A stretch of DNA of 64,000 bases, from positions 310,001 through 374,000 of the forward strand of contig NZ_JPWF01000001.1 of assembly GCF_003326675.1 (NCBI RefSeq), given 5' to 3'. Under the pieces are notes generated by a model, which was not told where the DNA came from, did no database searches, and was given only the letters and a program-made list of their open reading frames with translations. Below, one piece after another: positions 1 through 7,936 of the stretch. Numbering within the stretch: the stretch's first letter is position 1; each line of letters opens with the position of its first letter. The stretch is from Thalassospira profundimaris. GTDB lineage: Bacteria > Pseudomonadota > Alphaproteobacteria > Rhodospirillales > Thalassospiraceae. A program made the position numbers and the translations under genes.

Positions 1-544
1 CGGCATATCCGGCCAGGGCCAGTGTCGGGATCAGGATCGATGATGTGGCAAGCGCATTGCGCCATTTCGCGTAGAACGGCTTTGCCCGTAGCCAGAAATG
101 AATCCCGATACAGCCGTGGGTCCAGACGACAATCACGGTGATCGCCTGAAGTATTCCCTGAAACGGGATGAAAACCGCAAGATCAAGCAGGACGCGCTCA
201 TAATTCGAATCAACATCATGGCCAAGATCAATGATACGCGTTGCAATCAGGTGGCGAAACATCAGGAACGGGATCGACAGGCCAAGGATCATCTGCGCCC
301 ATTCCGACTTGCGCAGGCGCAAGGACCGGCGACCGGTCAACCTGCTTGCAGCAAGGATGAAATGGGTGATCAGTGACGCCAGCAGCAGAATTTCAAGCGG
401 TGGAAACTGCCAGATTTCTGTGCTGAAATCGCTGAAATCTTCCATCAGCTCGGGCGATACGATCCCCGCTGTATGATTAAGCAAATGGATCAGAACATAG
501 GCAAACAATACCAGCCCTGAATACAATCGCAGACTTTGGATCAT
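1..544 (-). CDS. CyaC-like adenylate cyclase, N-terminal heme/membrane domain (partial, cut by left edge)
   Basis: An open frame starts at an ATG at 544 on the minus strand and runs off the left edge after about 181 codons. The visible part is a hydrophobic multi-span domain starting MIQSLRLYSGLVLFAYVLIH, with membrane segments near residues 7-25, 48-66, 83-100 and 125-155. Histidines lie in or near them (HLLNH about 20-24, the His in LITHFIL, FRHLIA, TWTHGCIG). This resembles the succinate dehydrogenase cytochrome-b-like domain found before class III cyclases such as Sinorhizobium CyaC, where it binds b hemes and senses redox state or NO. The catalytic domain would lie outside the window, so the cyclase call is inference. 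It is divergent from the nitrilase gene. Confidence 0.55.
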   Translation of the reverse strand, partial: MIQSLRLYSGLVLFAYVLIHLLNHTAGIVSPELMEDFSDFSTEIWQFPPLEILLLASLITHFILAASRLTGRRSLRLRKSEWAQMILGLSIPFLMFRHLIATRIIDLGHDVDSNYERVLLDLAVFIPFQGILQAITVIVVWTHGCIGIHFWLRAKPFYAKWRNALATSSILIPTLALAGYA

Positions 545-679
545 CGTGTCCCGCCGGTTTGCATGAAATCTGTTTACCGCCCTTCGGGCAGAATGCATTA
601 GTTGTGAAGACTGTCTGTAACCATCGTCCCAGTATGACGTCCAATCATAAACACGTTATGTCAGGAAGCGCCCCCCGAA

Positions 680-1660
680 ATGTCTCTTTCAGTAAATAAC
701 AGTTCTAAAAAAGATCAACTTAATGTTGCGATTGCCCAGATTGCCCCGGTCTGGCTTGATCGCGAGGCGACCCTGCAAAAAGTATCTGACGCCATTTCAG
801 ATGCCGCAAATCAAAAGGCAGAACTGATCGGTTTTGGCGAAACGGTTTTGCCCGGATATCCGTTCTGGATTGAACGCACCGACGGTGCGCGCTTCAACGA
901 TCCGATCCAGAAGGAAATGCACGCCCATTATCTTGATCAGGCGGTGGTGATCGAACGCGGTGATCTGAATGGCATTTGTGCCCAGGCACGCGATCATGGC
1001 ATGGCGATTTATCTTGGCATTTATGAACGTCCTGCAGATCGCGGCGGCCACAGCGGATTTTGCAGTCTGGTCTATATCAACGAACTCGGCGTGATTGGGT
1101 CAGTTCATCGCAAATTGATGCCGACCTATGAAGAACGCCTGACCTGGTCGCCGGGGGATGGCAATGGTTTGCGCACCCATGCACTTGGTGCATTTCGGGT
1201 CGGCGGGCTGAATTGTTGGGAAAACTGGATGCCGCTTGCCCGGACTGCCCTTTATGCCGATGGCGAAGATTTCCATTTCGCCTGCTGGCCCGGTGGAGAA
1301 CGCAATACGGCAATCTCGCCATTTCTGGCGCAGGAAGGCCGATCCTATGTGATGTCAGTATCGGGATTGATGCGGGTATCTGATTTCCCGGCGGATACGC
1401 CCCATCTTGAACGCATTCTTGCGGGCAATGGCGATGCCGAATTTCTCGCCAATGGCGGTTCTTGTCTGGTGGCGCCTGATGGCAGCTATGTGATCGAACC
1501 GGTCATAGGGGTCGAGGCCGTCAAGACCGCAACGATTGATCATGCAATGGTCCGGCGCGAACGCCAGAACTTTGATCCGGTCGGACATTATTCCCGTCCG
1601 GATGTCCTGAAACTTGATGTGGACCGCCGTCGTCAGACAGCGGCCCGATTTATCGACTGA
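680..1660 (+). CDS. Nitrilase / carbon-nitrogen hydrolase family protein
   Basis: This 326-residue cytoplasmic hydrolase of the nitrilase superfamily probably cleaves a nitrile or amide to a carboxylate. The Glu-Lys-Cys triad is visible: Glu54 in GFGETVLPGYPFW, Lys145 in HRKLMPTYEERLTW and Cys179 in GLNCWENWMPL. The CWEN(W)MPL surroundings and the length fit branch-1 nitrilases better than amidases or beta-ureidopropionases. The ATG at 680 has an AGGAA ribosome site about ten bases upstream. The gene converges with the amidotransferase gene, leaving only 16 bases between the stops. The substrate cannot be read from sequence; an aromatic or aliphatic nitrile is possible. Confidence 0.85.
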   Translation: MSLSVNNSSKKDQLNVAIAQIAPVWLDREATLQKVSDAISDAANQKAELIGFGETVLPGYPFWIERTDGARFNDPIQKEMHAHYLDQAVVIERGDLNGICAQARDHGMAIYLGIYERPADRGGHSGFCSLVYINELGVIGSVHRKLMPTYEERLTWSPGDGNGLRTHALGAFRVGGLNCWENWMPLARTALYADGEDFHFACWPGGERNTAISPFLAQEGRSYVMSVSGLMRVSDFPADTPHLERILAGNGDAEFLANGGSCLVAPDGSYVIEPVIGVEAVKTATIDHAMVRRERQNFDPVGHYSRPDVLKLDVDRRRQTAARFID

Positions 1661-1676
1661 TTGGCTATATGCCTTG

Positions 1677-2402
1677 TCAGGCGGCGTCTCTGGCCCGCTT
1701 GCGGGTCATGAAGGCGACAAGCGATTTTGCAAAATCAAGGCTGCTGATCGGGGTTTCAAGCGACTCCATCGCAGCCTTGTGTACATCGGCCGGGATCAGA
1801 TCAAGGCGCGATTCCAGCAAGGCCTGCTCATAGGGGCGCATGAATTCCGGATGCGGCTGGATGGATGCGGCATTGCTGCCATATTGCACACCGGCATAGG
1901 GGCAGAAATCCGAACTTGCCCAGACAGTTGCGCCTTCGGGAAGCTCAACCACCTGATCCTGATGAAACGCATTGATGCGAATGGTGGATGCACTTCCGCT
2001 CAGCCAGTCGCTATTGCCTGCGGTGACATCATATTCATGCACACCAACGCCCCAGCCCTTGTCGGACTTCACAACCTTGCCGCCAAGCGCGGTCGCAAGG
2101 ATCTGGTGACCGAAACAGATGCCAAATACCGGTTGTCCGGCGTTAACGGCTTCGCGCAGGAAGTCTTGCAGGCGGATCATCCAGGGGGCGTTTTCATAAA
2201 CACCATGCTTGGAGCCCATGACAACCCAGCCGTCTGCTTCGTTGATTGATGCCGGGAAGACATCTTCAAGAACGGTCCAGGTTTCAAATTCAAGGCTTGA
2301 GTCGACATCACCAAGGAGCTTTTCCAACATCTTGGGATAACTTTTAAACTTGTCGCGAAGTTCATCCGGGGCGAACCCGGGTTCAAGAATGCCGATCTTC
2401 AT
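1677..2402 (-). CDS. Type 1 (class I) glutamine amidotransferase domain protein
   Basis: A 241-residue stand-alone GATase1 protein. The nucleophile Cys96 sits in the elbow GICFGHQ, and the His184-x-Glu186 pair lies in IQPHPEF, so the triad is intact. Proteins of this layout resemble the amidotransferase half of GMP synthase (COG0518) but lack the synthetase half. Their partners are often unknown; some act as gamma-glutamyl hydrolases on polyamine or amine conjugates. It is a single gene with the nitrilase converging on it. The ATG at 2402 is preceded by AAGG. The class assignment is firm; the physiological substrate is not known. Confidence 0.85.
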   Translation of the reverse strand: MKIGILEPGFAPDELRDKFKSYPKMLEKLLGDVDSSLEFETWTVLEDVFPASINEADGWVVMGSKHGVYENAPWMIRLQDFLREAVNAGQPVFGICFGHQILATALGGKVVKSDKGWGVGVHEYDVTAGNSDWLSGSASTIRINAFHQDQVVELPEGATVWASSDFCPYAGVQYGSNAASIQPHPEFMRPYEQALLESRLDLIPADVHKAAMESLETPISSLDFAKSLVAFMTRKRARDAA

Positions 2403-2563
2403 GCGGAAACCTTCTTAGACTTCAATGTGGCGCTCATGCTCAGTTATGGGATTTTAGCGCCAAAAACAAGCCCGGTGCTGCGAGAATTCACGCGAATTTT
2501 GATCGTAAATGCGAAACCGCCCGGCGAATGACGCGGACGGCTGCATTGTCTGCGATTGAAGGT

Positions 2564-2596
2564 TGCGATCAACCGGTTGGGGGACGGTTGATCGCA
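2564..2596. repeat. Perfect 12-bp inverted repeat between the YeeE-like pair and the amidotransferase gene
   Basis: TGCGATCAACCG at 2564-2575 is repeated as its exact reverse complement at 2585-2596 around a nine-base spacer. It lies downstream of the minus-strand YeeE pair and about 160 bases upstream of the amidotransferase start. Neither strand has a T-run after the stem, so it is not a classical intrinsic terminator. It could be a Rho-associated 3' hairpin for the YeeE transcript or a protein-binding site. Confidence 0.5.
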
Positions 2597-2645
2597 TAAT
2601 GTCCCCGGGGAGCTAACACAGGGAACATATGTCGGGGATCAGGGT

Positions 2646-3074
2646 TTATCGGTTCAGGTGCAAAGCCCGTGCACCGGCCATGCCTGCAAGCATGGTTGCG
2701 ACAAAGATGATGGTGTCGGTCTGACCAAAGGCAAGCGCGCTAAGTGCCGGTCCGGGGCAATAGCCAACCAGTCCCCAACCTGCCCCGAACAGGGCACCGC
2801 CAAGGATCAGTTTGCCGGTAATGTTTTTGTTGGTCGGCAATTCCAAGCCGCCGCCGCAAACGGCATCGCTGCGCTTTTTGGCAAACTGGAAGATCGGCAT
2901 GGCGACAATCAAACCGCCGCCCATCACAAAGGCAAGGCTCGGGTCCCAGTCACCATCGGCAATTGCCCAGATGTCAAGGAATCCAAGGACCTTCTGCGGA
3001 TCAATCATGCCTGAAATGTAAAGACCGGCTCCGAACAGGGTGCCGCAAATCAGGGAAACCAGAATACGCATCAT
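2646..3074 (-). CDS. YeeE/YedE (DUF6691-type) sulfur transporter, second half
   Basis: A 142-residue membrane protein with four to five hydrophobic segments, read from an ATG at 3074. That start gives an ATGA overlap with the stop of the upstream partner; a longer frame to 3179 exists but is less likely. The motif GYCPGPALSALAFG near the C-terminus matches the conserved cysteine motif of the YeeE/YedE (TsuA-like) family, which moves thiosulfate or other sulfur compounds across the inner membrane through cysteine relays. With the neighbour at 3071-3505 it forms the split two-gene version of the transporter. The usual companion genes (ArsR/BigR repressor, metallo-hydrolase, SQR) are absent here. 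Confidence 0.85.
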   Translation of the reverse strand: MMRILVSLICGTLFGAGLYISGMIDPQKVLGFLDIWAIADGDWDPSLAFVMGGGLIVAMPIFQFAKKRSDAVCGGGLELPTNKNITGKLILGGALFGAGWGLVGYCPGPALSALAFGQTDTIIFVATMLAGMAGARALHLNR

Positions 3075-3505
3075 GCTACTCCCATCAGATGGCGGGTAAC
3101 AAGAACGGTCAGGAACCCGGCAATCATGAAGGACAGGGTGGCAACCAGGGATCGCAGCGAAAAGCGCGACAGACCGCAAATACCGTGGCCGCTGGTGCAG
3201 CCACTGCCGATTGTGGTGCCAATACCGACCAGAAGACCGGCCGCAATCACGATTGGCAGCGGACTGGTGACAACGCTTTGGGCTTCGATTGATGTGCCAG
3301 TCATCAGGACAAGCGGGCCGACAATCAGGCCAATCAAAAAGACCAGCCGTTCAATCATCGGTGTGCTGCCTTTTGACGATGTCAAAAGACCACCGACAAT
3401 GCCGCTGATCCCGGCGATCCGGCCATTCAGCAAAAGATACAGACCGGAAGCCAAGCCGATAAGTCCGCCGCCGATAAGGGCAGAGACAGGGGTAAAGTTT
3501 TCCAT
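3071..3505 (-). CDS. YeeE/YedE family sulfur transporter, first half
   Basis: A 144-residue polytopic inner-membrane protein. It carries the family signature GSGCTSGHGICGLSR at about residues 105-119, whose cysteines serve as sulfur acceptors in characterised TsuA/YeeE proteins. The frame can be extended six codons to a TTG at 3523, but the ATG at 3505 sits better behind a GGA sequence. It is translationally coupled by ATGA to the downstream DUF6691-type partner. Together the two correspond to one full-length YeeE/YedE. It is divergent from the tandem unknown gene pair across about 330 bases of AT-richer DNA. Confidence 0.85.
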   Translation of the reverse strand: MENFTPVSALIGGGLIGLASGLYLLLNGRIAGISGIVGGLLTSSKGSTPMIERLVFLIGLIVGPLVLMTGTSIEAQSVVTSPLPIVIAAGLLVGIGTTIGSGCTSGHGICGLSRFSLRSLVATLSFMIAGFLTVLVTRHLMGVA

Positions 3506-3839
3506 CAGTTTTCCGTCGTGCAAGACTTTATATTAAAACATGCGAATTAACTGATTCTATCATTCTTGATCGATATTTCGCAAGTTGAAATAACACCCTG
3601 TTTACTGTGCAAACGCTGCCGTCGATAGGTGCGCTGCTACCATCAAGTTTAACACCGTCATGTCACTTAACTTTTGGTTTTCCGGCGGTCACAAGTATTT
3701 GCAATGGCGTATGTTTTGATCGATTCCAGTTGATGCAAATAATTCGCAAAACAATTTGCATCGATATCAAGCTGGTGTTACCTGAATTGAAGGGGGCAAA
3801 CCCGGCTTTTCCGACATGCGATACAGGGACCATAGCAAC
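3506..3839. other. Divergent intergenic region with candidate promoters and operator
   Basis: About 330 bases of AT-richer sequence between the divergent YeeE pair and the tandem unknown pair. No convincing coding frame is present. The clearest structure is the inverted repeat at 3732-3762, listed separately; TTTGCA-type words also occur near 3698-3705. Promoters for both directions are expected here, but I cannot assign -35 and -10 boxes with confidence. Confidence 0.5.
3732..3762. promoter_or_regulatory. Candidate operator: 9-bp inverted repeat upstream of the tandem unknown genes
   Basis: GATGCAAAT at 3732-3740 and its exact complement ATTTGCATC at 3754-3762 flank a 13-base spacer. The half-site centres are 22 bases apart, two helical turns, as expected for a dimeric repressor. 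It is about 80-110 bases before the likely start of the downstream gene. No regulator gene is adjacent, so the binding protein is unknown. Confidence 0.4.
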
Positions 3840-4493
3840 GTGAAGACTGACCAAAACATCTATGTTGCCTGTATCGGGCCCGACAAAATGGCCCCGTCGC
3901 TCAGCAACCCGGCGGAATTTGCGCCTGTGGTTTTTGACCGGTTCGAACAATATGACCTGCCTGCGCAGGATTTGACACGTTTCGCCGCCTTGTCGATTTC
4001 AATCCATGCAGATCAACGTTTCCTGTTGTCCCACAAGGACCGTTTGGAGGCCTATCTTGATCAGGGCGGGATTGTCTTGTGGAACGGTCCGATGGCCTAT
4101 GAGGTAATTGATGGCGTCGGTGCCTTTTTACCGAGACCCCAGCGAAATCTGACCGGATTAAAAATTACACGCTTGGCTGAACATCCGCTGTTTGCCGGTG
4201 TCTCGGGCGAAGATTTGACATTCCGGCGCGGTGTGGCCGGTTTCTGGGGGCGCGGTCATAATGCGGCACCCGAAGGTGCTGTGTTGCTGAATGGCATGGA
4301 TGAAGAACCGGAACAGGCCCCGATTGACTGGATCTGGCAACGACCCAAAGGCGGCATTGTAATCAGCCACGCCGGCAATGATTTCCTGACCTTTGCGCTG
4401 GCCGGGATCGGCACCGGTGCCGATCTGCTTGCATCAAACTTTGCCGTCTGGCTGACAGACCAGGTGCACACGATGTCGGAGAAACGGGCATGA
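3840..4493 (+). CDS. Protein of unknown function, GATase1/ThuA-like fold (tandem paralogue A)
   Basis: I do not recognise a named family. From a GTG at 3840 (217 residues) the protein begins VKTDQNIYVACIGPD; AGGGAC lies just upstream. An ATG at 3816 would add eight residues. It has alternating beta/alpha patterns and the segment RLEAYLDQGGIVLWNG (about 70-85), reminiscent of the elbow region of class I amidotransferase or ThuA-like folds, but there is no Cys nucleophile. Its motifs (…LDQGGIV…, EHPLF, PKGGIVIS) recur in the same order in the next gene, with which it overlaps by ATGA. The two are therefore probably diverged paralogues acting as a heteromer. No signal peptide is seen. Confidence 0.7.
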   Translation: MKTDQNIYVACIGPDKMAPSLSNPAEFAPVVFDRFEQYDLPAQDLTRFAALSISIHADQRFLLSHKDRLEAYLDQGGIVLWNGPMAYEVIDGVGAFLPRPQRNLTGLKITRLAEHPLFAGVSGEDLTFRRGVAGFWGRGHNAAPEGAVLLNGMDEEPEQAPIDWIWQRPKGGIVISHAGNDFLTFALAGIGTGADLLASNFAVWLTDQVHTMSEKRA

Positions 4494-5152
4494 CGATTTC
4501 AATACCGACATCGACCCCGCAAAACGCACGGCCCAAACTGATCGCGCTTGATGGCGGGACGGGGTATCACAAGGTCACGTTCGAAGATCCGAAAATAGCC
4601 GAACATATTGATCATGTGATTTATATCCGGGACCTTTGTGATGATGACCTGATTGATGCTGCGGGCCTGATCATTGCGTGTCGCACCCCGGCCGAGGCCA
4701 TCGTACCCCATGCCGCCCGCATTCGCGCCTTTCTGGATCGTGGTGGACTTGTGGTGGCGATGGGGGACACCGGACAGGAAAAATGGCTGCCCGATGTTTC
4801 ACGCGAACAGGTGGAAACCAATTTCTGGTGGTGGCTCGAGCCCGGTGCTGATCTTGGGCTGGAGATCGCCCGACCCGACCATGATCTGTTTACCGCCCTT
4901 GGCAAGGCCGATGTCAGCTGGCATCTCCATGATCTGTTTGATGTACCTGCCGGTGCGGTATCGCTTGTCGATTACAAGGACGGGCGTTCTGTCCTGTATG
5001 AAGACACAACCAGTTTCAAGGGTCGTCTGGTCGTGACATCGCTTGATCCGATGTATCATCACGGGGCCTATTTTATGCCTGCCACCACCCGGTTTTTGTA
5101 TGGATTTATCCCCTGGGTGCGCCGTTCGCTGGATGCTGGAAATCAAATGTGA
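4490..5152 (+). CDS. Protein of unknown function, GATase1/ThuA-like fold (tandem paralogue B)
   Basis: A 220-residue cytoplasmic protein with no signal peptide or membrane segment. Its segment RIRAFLDRGGLVVAMGDTG (about 80-98) parallels RLEAYLDQGGIVLWNG of the preceding protein. DHDLF and FKGRLVVTS parallel EHPLF and PKGGIVIS, so the pair appears to have arisen by duplication. A short Trp run (NFWWWLEPG) and several His residues late in the chain (SWHLHDLF, YHHGAYF) are distinctive and could bind a metal or sugar. The start overlaps the upstream stop as ATGA, so translation is coupled. Function unknown; a carbohydrate-related ThuA-like role is only a guess from the fold. Confidence 0.75.
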   Translation: MTISIPTSTPQNARPKLIALDGGTGYHKVTFEDPKIAEHIDHVIYIRDLCDDDLIDAAGLIIACRTPAEAIVPHAARIRAFLDRGGLVVAMGDTGQEKWLPDVSREQVETNFWWWLEPGADLGLEIARPDHDLFTALGKADVSWHLHDLFDVPAGAVSLVDYKDGRSVLYEDTTSFKGRLVVTSLDPMYHHGAYFMPATTRFLYGFIPWVRRSLDAGNQM

Positions 5153-5301
5153 TGAGACAAAAGTCACCATCCGATTTAACCATCTGATTTCATTGATTCT
5201 TATCTATCTTGCCAAAGTCCGGAAATCAGCGGATATAGCATTATCTTTGGTTGCGGTTCGTGACGGTTGCGTCCGGCCCTTTTTCGGATTTCAAAACATA
5301 A

Positions 5302-6276
5302 ATGAGCAAGGATCGTCTGTCGGCCAGTCGTCGTCTTGATGTCGCATTGGCACTGGTGGCGCAGAGTGATTATGTCGCTGCAATTGATGTGGCGCGTGCA
5401 GCCATTTCTGCAGACGCGGAATGGGACGAAGCCCATTTTACCCTTGGCGATATTTATGAACGTGCCGGTGAAACCGAAAATGCCGTCGAAGCATTCCGCC
5501 AGTATCTGATCCTTGATCCGGTCGACCGCATGGGGGCCGAGGTGCGGCTTACCTTGCTTGGGGCTGCTGCAATGCGTGATCGCTTGCCGCCTGATTATGT
5601 GCGCGCACTTTTTGACGATTATGCGCCGCGCTTTGAAATCAGTCTGCGGGATCGTCTGGCTTATCGCGGACCGGAACTGCTGTTTGAAGCGGTGCGTCCC
5701 TATTTGCCAAATATGCTGCGTCCGCTCGAAGTTCTGGATCTTGGCTGCGGAACCGGTCTGGTTGGCGAAGTCTTTGCCGGTCATTTTGATGCGATGGATG
5801 GCATCGATCTTTCGCCGCGCATGATCAACCGGGCGCGAGCCAAGGGCATCTATCGGACCCTGGTGGCGGGTGATATTACCGACCTGCCCGCCGATCTTGG
5901 GTCGGACTATGGTTTGGTGATTGCCGCTGATGTTTTGAACTATCTCGGTGATCTTGCCCCGGCATTGCGTGCCGCCCATGCCCGGATGAAGCCGGGTGGT
6001 CTGATGGTTCTGACCCTTGAACATGGGGATGCCTTCCCGTTTGATCTTGGTCCGGGGCAGCGTTTCCGCCATCACCAGCGCGCTGTGCTGGAATGGGTCA
6101 ATGAATGCGGGTTTGAACTGGTTTCCGATGAACTGGGCGTGCTGCGTCAGGAAAAGGGAAATCCGGTCGAAGGCCGCATCATGGTTGCGCGTGCGATTGA
6201 TGCCTTGTCGGTTATGGCCGGCAACCTGGTCTCGCAAAGCGATCCGGATCAGGCATCGGGCCATACCCTGCACTAA
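5302..6276 (+). CDS. TPR-containing class I SAM-dependent methyltransferase
   Basis: A 324-residue cytoplasmic protein in two parts. Residues 10-75 form about two tetratricopeptide-like helical hairpins (ALALVAQSDYVAAIDVARAAI, then HFTLGDIYERAGETENAVEAF). From about 125 follows a Rossmann methyltransferase with motif I VLDLGCGTGLVGE (144-156), an acidic residue after beta-2 (GIDLSPRMINRARAKGI) and the post-motif DVLNYLGDL. The family includes UbiE/Coq-like and 'TPR domain, methyltransferase' proteins whose targets are mostly unknown; the TPR part may dock a protein substrate. It is the first gene of a loose plus-strand run with the membrane protein and VanZ. Confidence 0.82.
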   Translation: MSKDRLSASRRLDVALALVAQSDYVAAIDVARAAISADAEWDEAHFTLGDIYERAGETENAVEAFRQYLILDPVDRMGAEVRLTLLGAAAMRDRLPPDYVRALFDDYAPRFEISLRDRLAYRGPELLFEAVRPYLPNMLRPLEVLDLGCGTGLVGEVFAGHFDAMDGIDLSPRMINRARAKGIYRTLVAGDITDLPADLGSDYGLVIAADVLNYLGDLAPALRAAHARMKPGGLMVLTLEHGDAFPFDLGPGQRFRHHQRAVLEWVNECGFELVSDELGVLRQEKGNPVEGRIMVARAIDALSVMAGNLVSQSDPDQASGHTLH

Positions 6277-6425
6277 GCCTCTTTGATCTGATCTTCCGGA
6301 CAGAATTGATCTGTGCAATCAATGCGTTCTGTTGCAGATGGCATTGATTGCTGGCGTAAAATCGGGTTTTCTGTTTTTCTCTGTGGTGCCGGGACATACG
6401 GCCTTCTAGCAAAGAGACAGATCAG

Positions 6426-7040
6426 ATGTTCGCTCAGTGGCGCGAATCACTTCAGCATTTTATGGACTGGTTTCTGCGTAAACGCGCAGAAATGCGGTTC
6501 TTTTTTGCCAAACTGTTCACCGTTTTCATCCTGATCAATCTTGGATGTTACTGGTGGGCGCTACTGACGACCTATCCGCAATTGCTGACGTCCTGGAAGG
6601 GTGACGAATATATCCTGATGGGATTTCCGGTCGCGGTGATGGGGGCGTTGTTTGATGCCCTGTCATTCTATGTAACCGTCGAAATCGTCCGGCGTGCGCT
6701 TGCAACCAAAAGCAACGTTCAGTTCGTCAGTTACCTTAGCGTCGATATCCTGATCGCGATCATCGCCACTTTCTGGGTGCTGTTTGCCTTTGTGGCTTCG
6801 GGCTGGTTGGTCAGTGTTGTGCTGGATCGCCCCGAAACCATGTCTTATCGGACTGATCTTTATGAAAGCCGGTTCTGGAATGCGGTTCTGCATCCGTTTG
6901 AACCCGATAATCTGCGCAATCTCTATTTCGGTATGATGATGGGGGCATCGGCCCTGTTGCCGACATTGTATCATTTCGGTTTGGCGCTTTTCTCTGCGCT
7001 GCGCTGGATGTTCGGGCGTTTTAGACTGGCGGGTTCATAA
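6426..7040 (+). CDS. Integral membrane protein of unknown function
   Basis: I do not recognise the family. The 204 residues contain four clear hydrophobic segments at roughly 28-47, 63-85, 100-128 and 165-190, with a soluble stretch (DRPETMSYRTDLYESRFW…EPDNLRNLYF) between the third and fourth that should face one side of the inner membrane. The N-terminus is basic and amphipathic (WFLRKRAEMRFF). The stop is two bases before the GTG start of the VanZ-like gene, so the two are probably co-translated. The pairing suggests a cell-envelope role, but nothing catalytic is visible. Confidence 0.7.
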   Translation: MFAQWRESLQHFMDWFLRKRAEMRFFFAKLFTVFILINLGCYWWALLTTYPQLLTSWKGDEYILMGFPVAVMGALFDALSFYVTVEIVRRALATKSNVQFVSYLSVDILIAIIATFWVLFAFVASGWLVSVVLDRPETMSYRTDLYESRFWNAVLHPFEPDNLRNLYFGMMMGASALLPTLYHFGLALFSALRWMFGRFRLAGS

Positions 7041-7042
7041 TC

Positions 7043-7405
7043 GTGGCAATTTGGATAAGACGCGTCGCCATACTCGGTTTTTGGGGATTGGCTTTTATCA
7101 TCGGTTTTCTGTCACTTTTGCCCGCTGAAAACCTGCCGGATGTTCGGATTTGGGACAAGATCGAGCATCTGATCGCTTATGGTGCATTGGCGATGTGCGG
7201 CTTGATTGCCTATCCCTCGCACGCATTCAAGGTGATTGCCGCTACCATTGCTTATGGCATCGCGGTTGAATTTGGTCAGGGTCTGGTGCCCGGGCGCGAT
7301 CCCAGTTTTGGCGATGTGATTGCCAATAGTCTCGGTGCTGTGATTGCGGCGTTAGTTGTGCGCCTTGCACCTGTTCAGCGCCTGTTTCCTTCCAGCACGA
7401 CCTGA
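7043..7405 (+). CDS. VanZ-like family membrane protein
   Basis: A 120-residue protein with four predicted membrane helices. It has the VanZ-family pattern: PDVRIWDKIEHLIAYGALA after the first helix, then VEFGQGLVPGRDPSFGDVIANSLGAVIAAL, with conserved Glu/Gln/Asp residues lining the C-terminal helices. VanZ homologues give low-level teicoplanin resistance in enterococci, but the Gram-negative members are mostly uncharacterised. The GTG start at 7043 lies two bases after the stop of the upstream membrane protein gene. A bidirectional terminator separates it from the converging ytoQ-like gene. Confidence 0.85.
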   Translation: MAIWIRRVAILGFWGLAFIIGFLSLLPAENLPDVRIWDKIEHLIAYGALAMCGLIAYPSHAFKVIAATIAYGIAVEFGQGLVPGRDPSFGDVIANSLGAVIAALVVRLAPVQRLFPSSTT

Positions 7406-7429
7406 CGTCTTTGGGGCTGCAAGAATGAT

Positions 7430-7460
7430 CGGGGTCTGAATGCGAAACCTTCAGACCCCG
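7430..7460. terminator. Bidirectional intrinsic terminator (VanZ / YtoQ)
   Basis: CGGGGTCTGAA at 7430-7440 pairs perfectly with TTCAGACCCCG at 7450-7460 around a nine-base loop. It lies between two converging genes and is followed by TTGTT on the plus strand. Confidence 0.75.
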
Positions 7461-7471
7461 TTGTTCGGATA

Positions 7472-7936
7472 TCACGCCTTGGGCATATCGCCGCGAATGA
7501 TATAGGCCAGCGCCTGAACCACTTGCTCCGGCTCCCGCGCGACGCCATTTGCTGCGCCATCAACTTCCTTAAGCGCGTGATCGTGCTCGGTCGGGTGCAG
7601 TGTGATGTACGGGATGCCCAGAGCGGCTGCATAACCGGCATCAAAGGCAGCATTCCACTGCTTATATTTTTCGCCAAAACGGATCACGGCAAGATCAGAT
7701 TTTGACAGAAGGGTCTTGGTCCGCATGGCATTAAGCTGCGCACCTTTACGGTCGTGCCAGAACTTGTTTTCCTCGGGCCCGAAAACGGCAACACCGCAGT
7801 CATCGGAATCTTCATGCATGGTGATCGGGGCGACCAGTTCGACCGGAAGACCTGCCTCCTTGACGCCAGCAGCGATACGTTCGCGCCAGTCGCTGTGAAT
7901 CTCGCCCGATAAGTAAACCGTCCAGATCTTGGTCAT
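7472..7936 (-). CDS. YtoQ family protein
   Basis: A 154-residue soluble protein matching the YtoQ family. It has the opening WTVYLSGEIHSDWRERI, the central GPEENKFWHDRKGAQLNAMRT and the GEKYKQWNAAFDAGYAAALG segment typical of nucleoside-2-deoxyribosyltransferase-like folds. YtoQ members have no established reaction; the fold suggests N-glycosidic bond chemistry or nucleotide-sugar binding. It is a single gene, converging with the VanZ gene and upstream of no other gene. Family assignment is firm; function is unknown. Confidence 0.85.
   Translation of the reverse strand: MTKIWTVYLSGEIHSDWRERIAAGVKEAGLPVELVAPITMHEDSDDCGVAVFGPEENKFWHDRKGAQLNAMRTKTLLSKSDLAVIRFGEKYKQWNAAFDAGYAAALGIPYITLHPTEHDHALKEVDGAANGVAREPEQVVQALAYIIRGDMPKA

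Noticed and set aside
1614-2249. 211-residue plus-strand frame over the amidotransferase
   Set aside because: The minus-strand protein has a full catalytic triad; this is its shadow.
5200-6318. 372-residue open frame antisense to the methyltransferase
   Set aside because: The plus-strand protein has clear methyltransferase motifs; the antisense frame has none.
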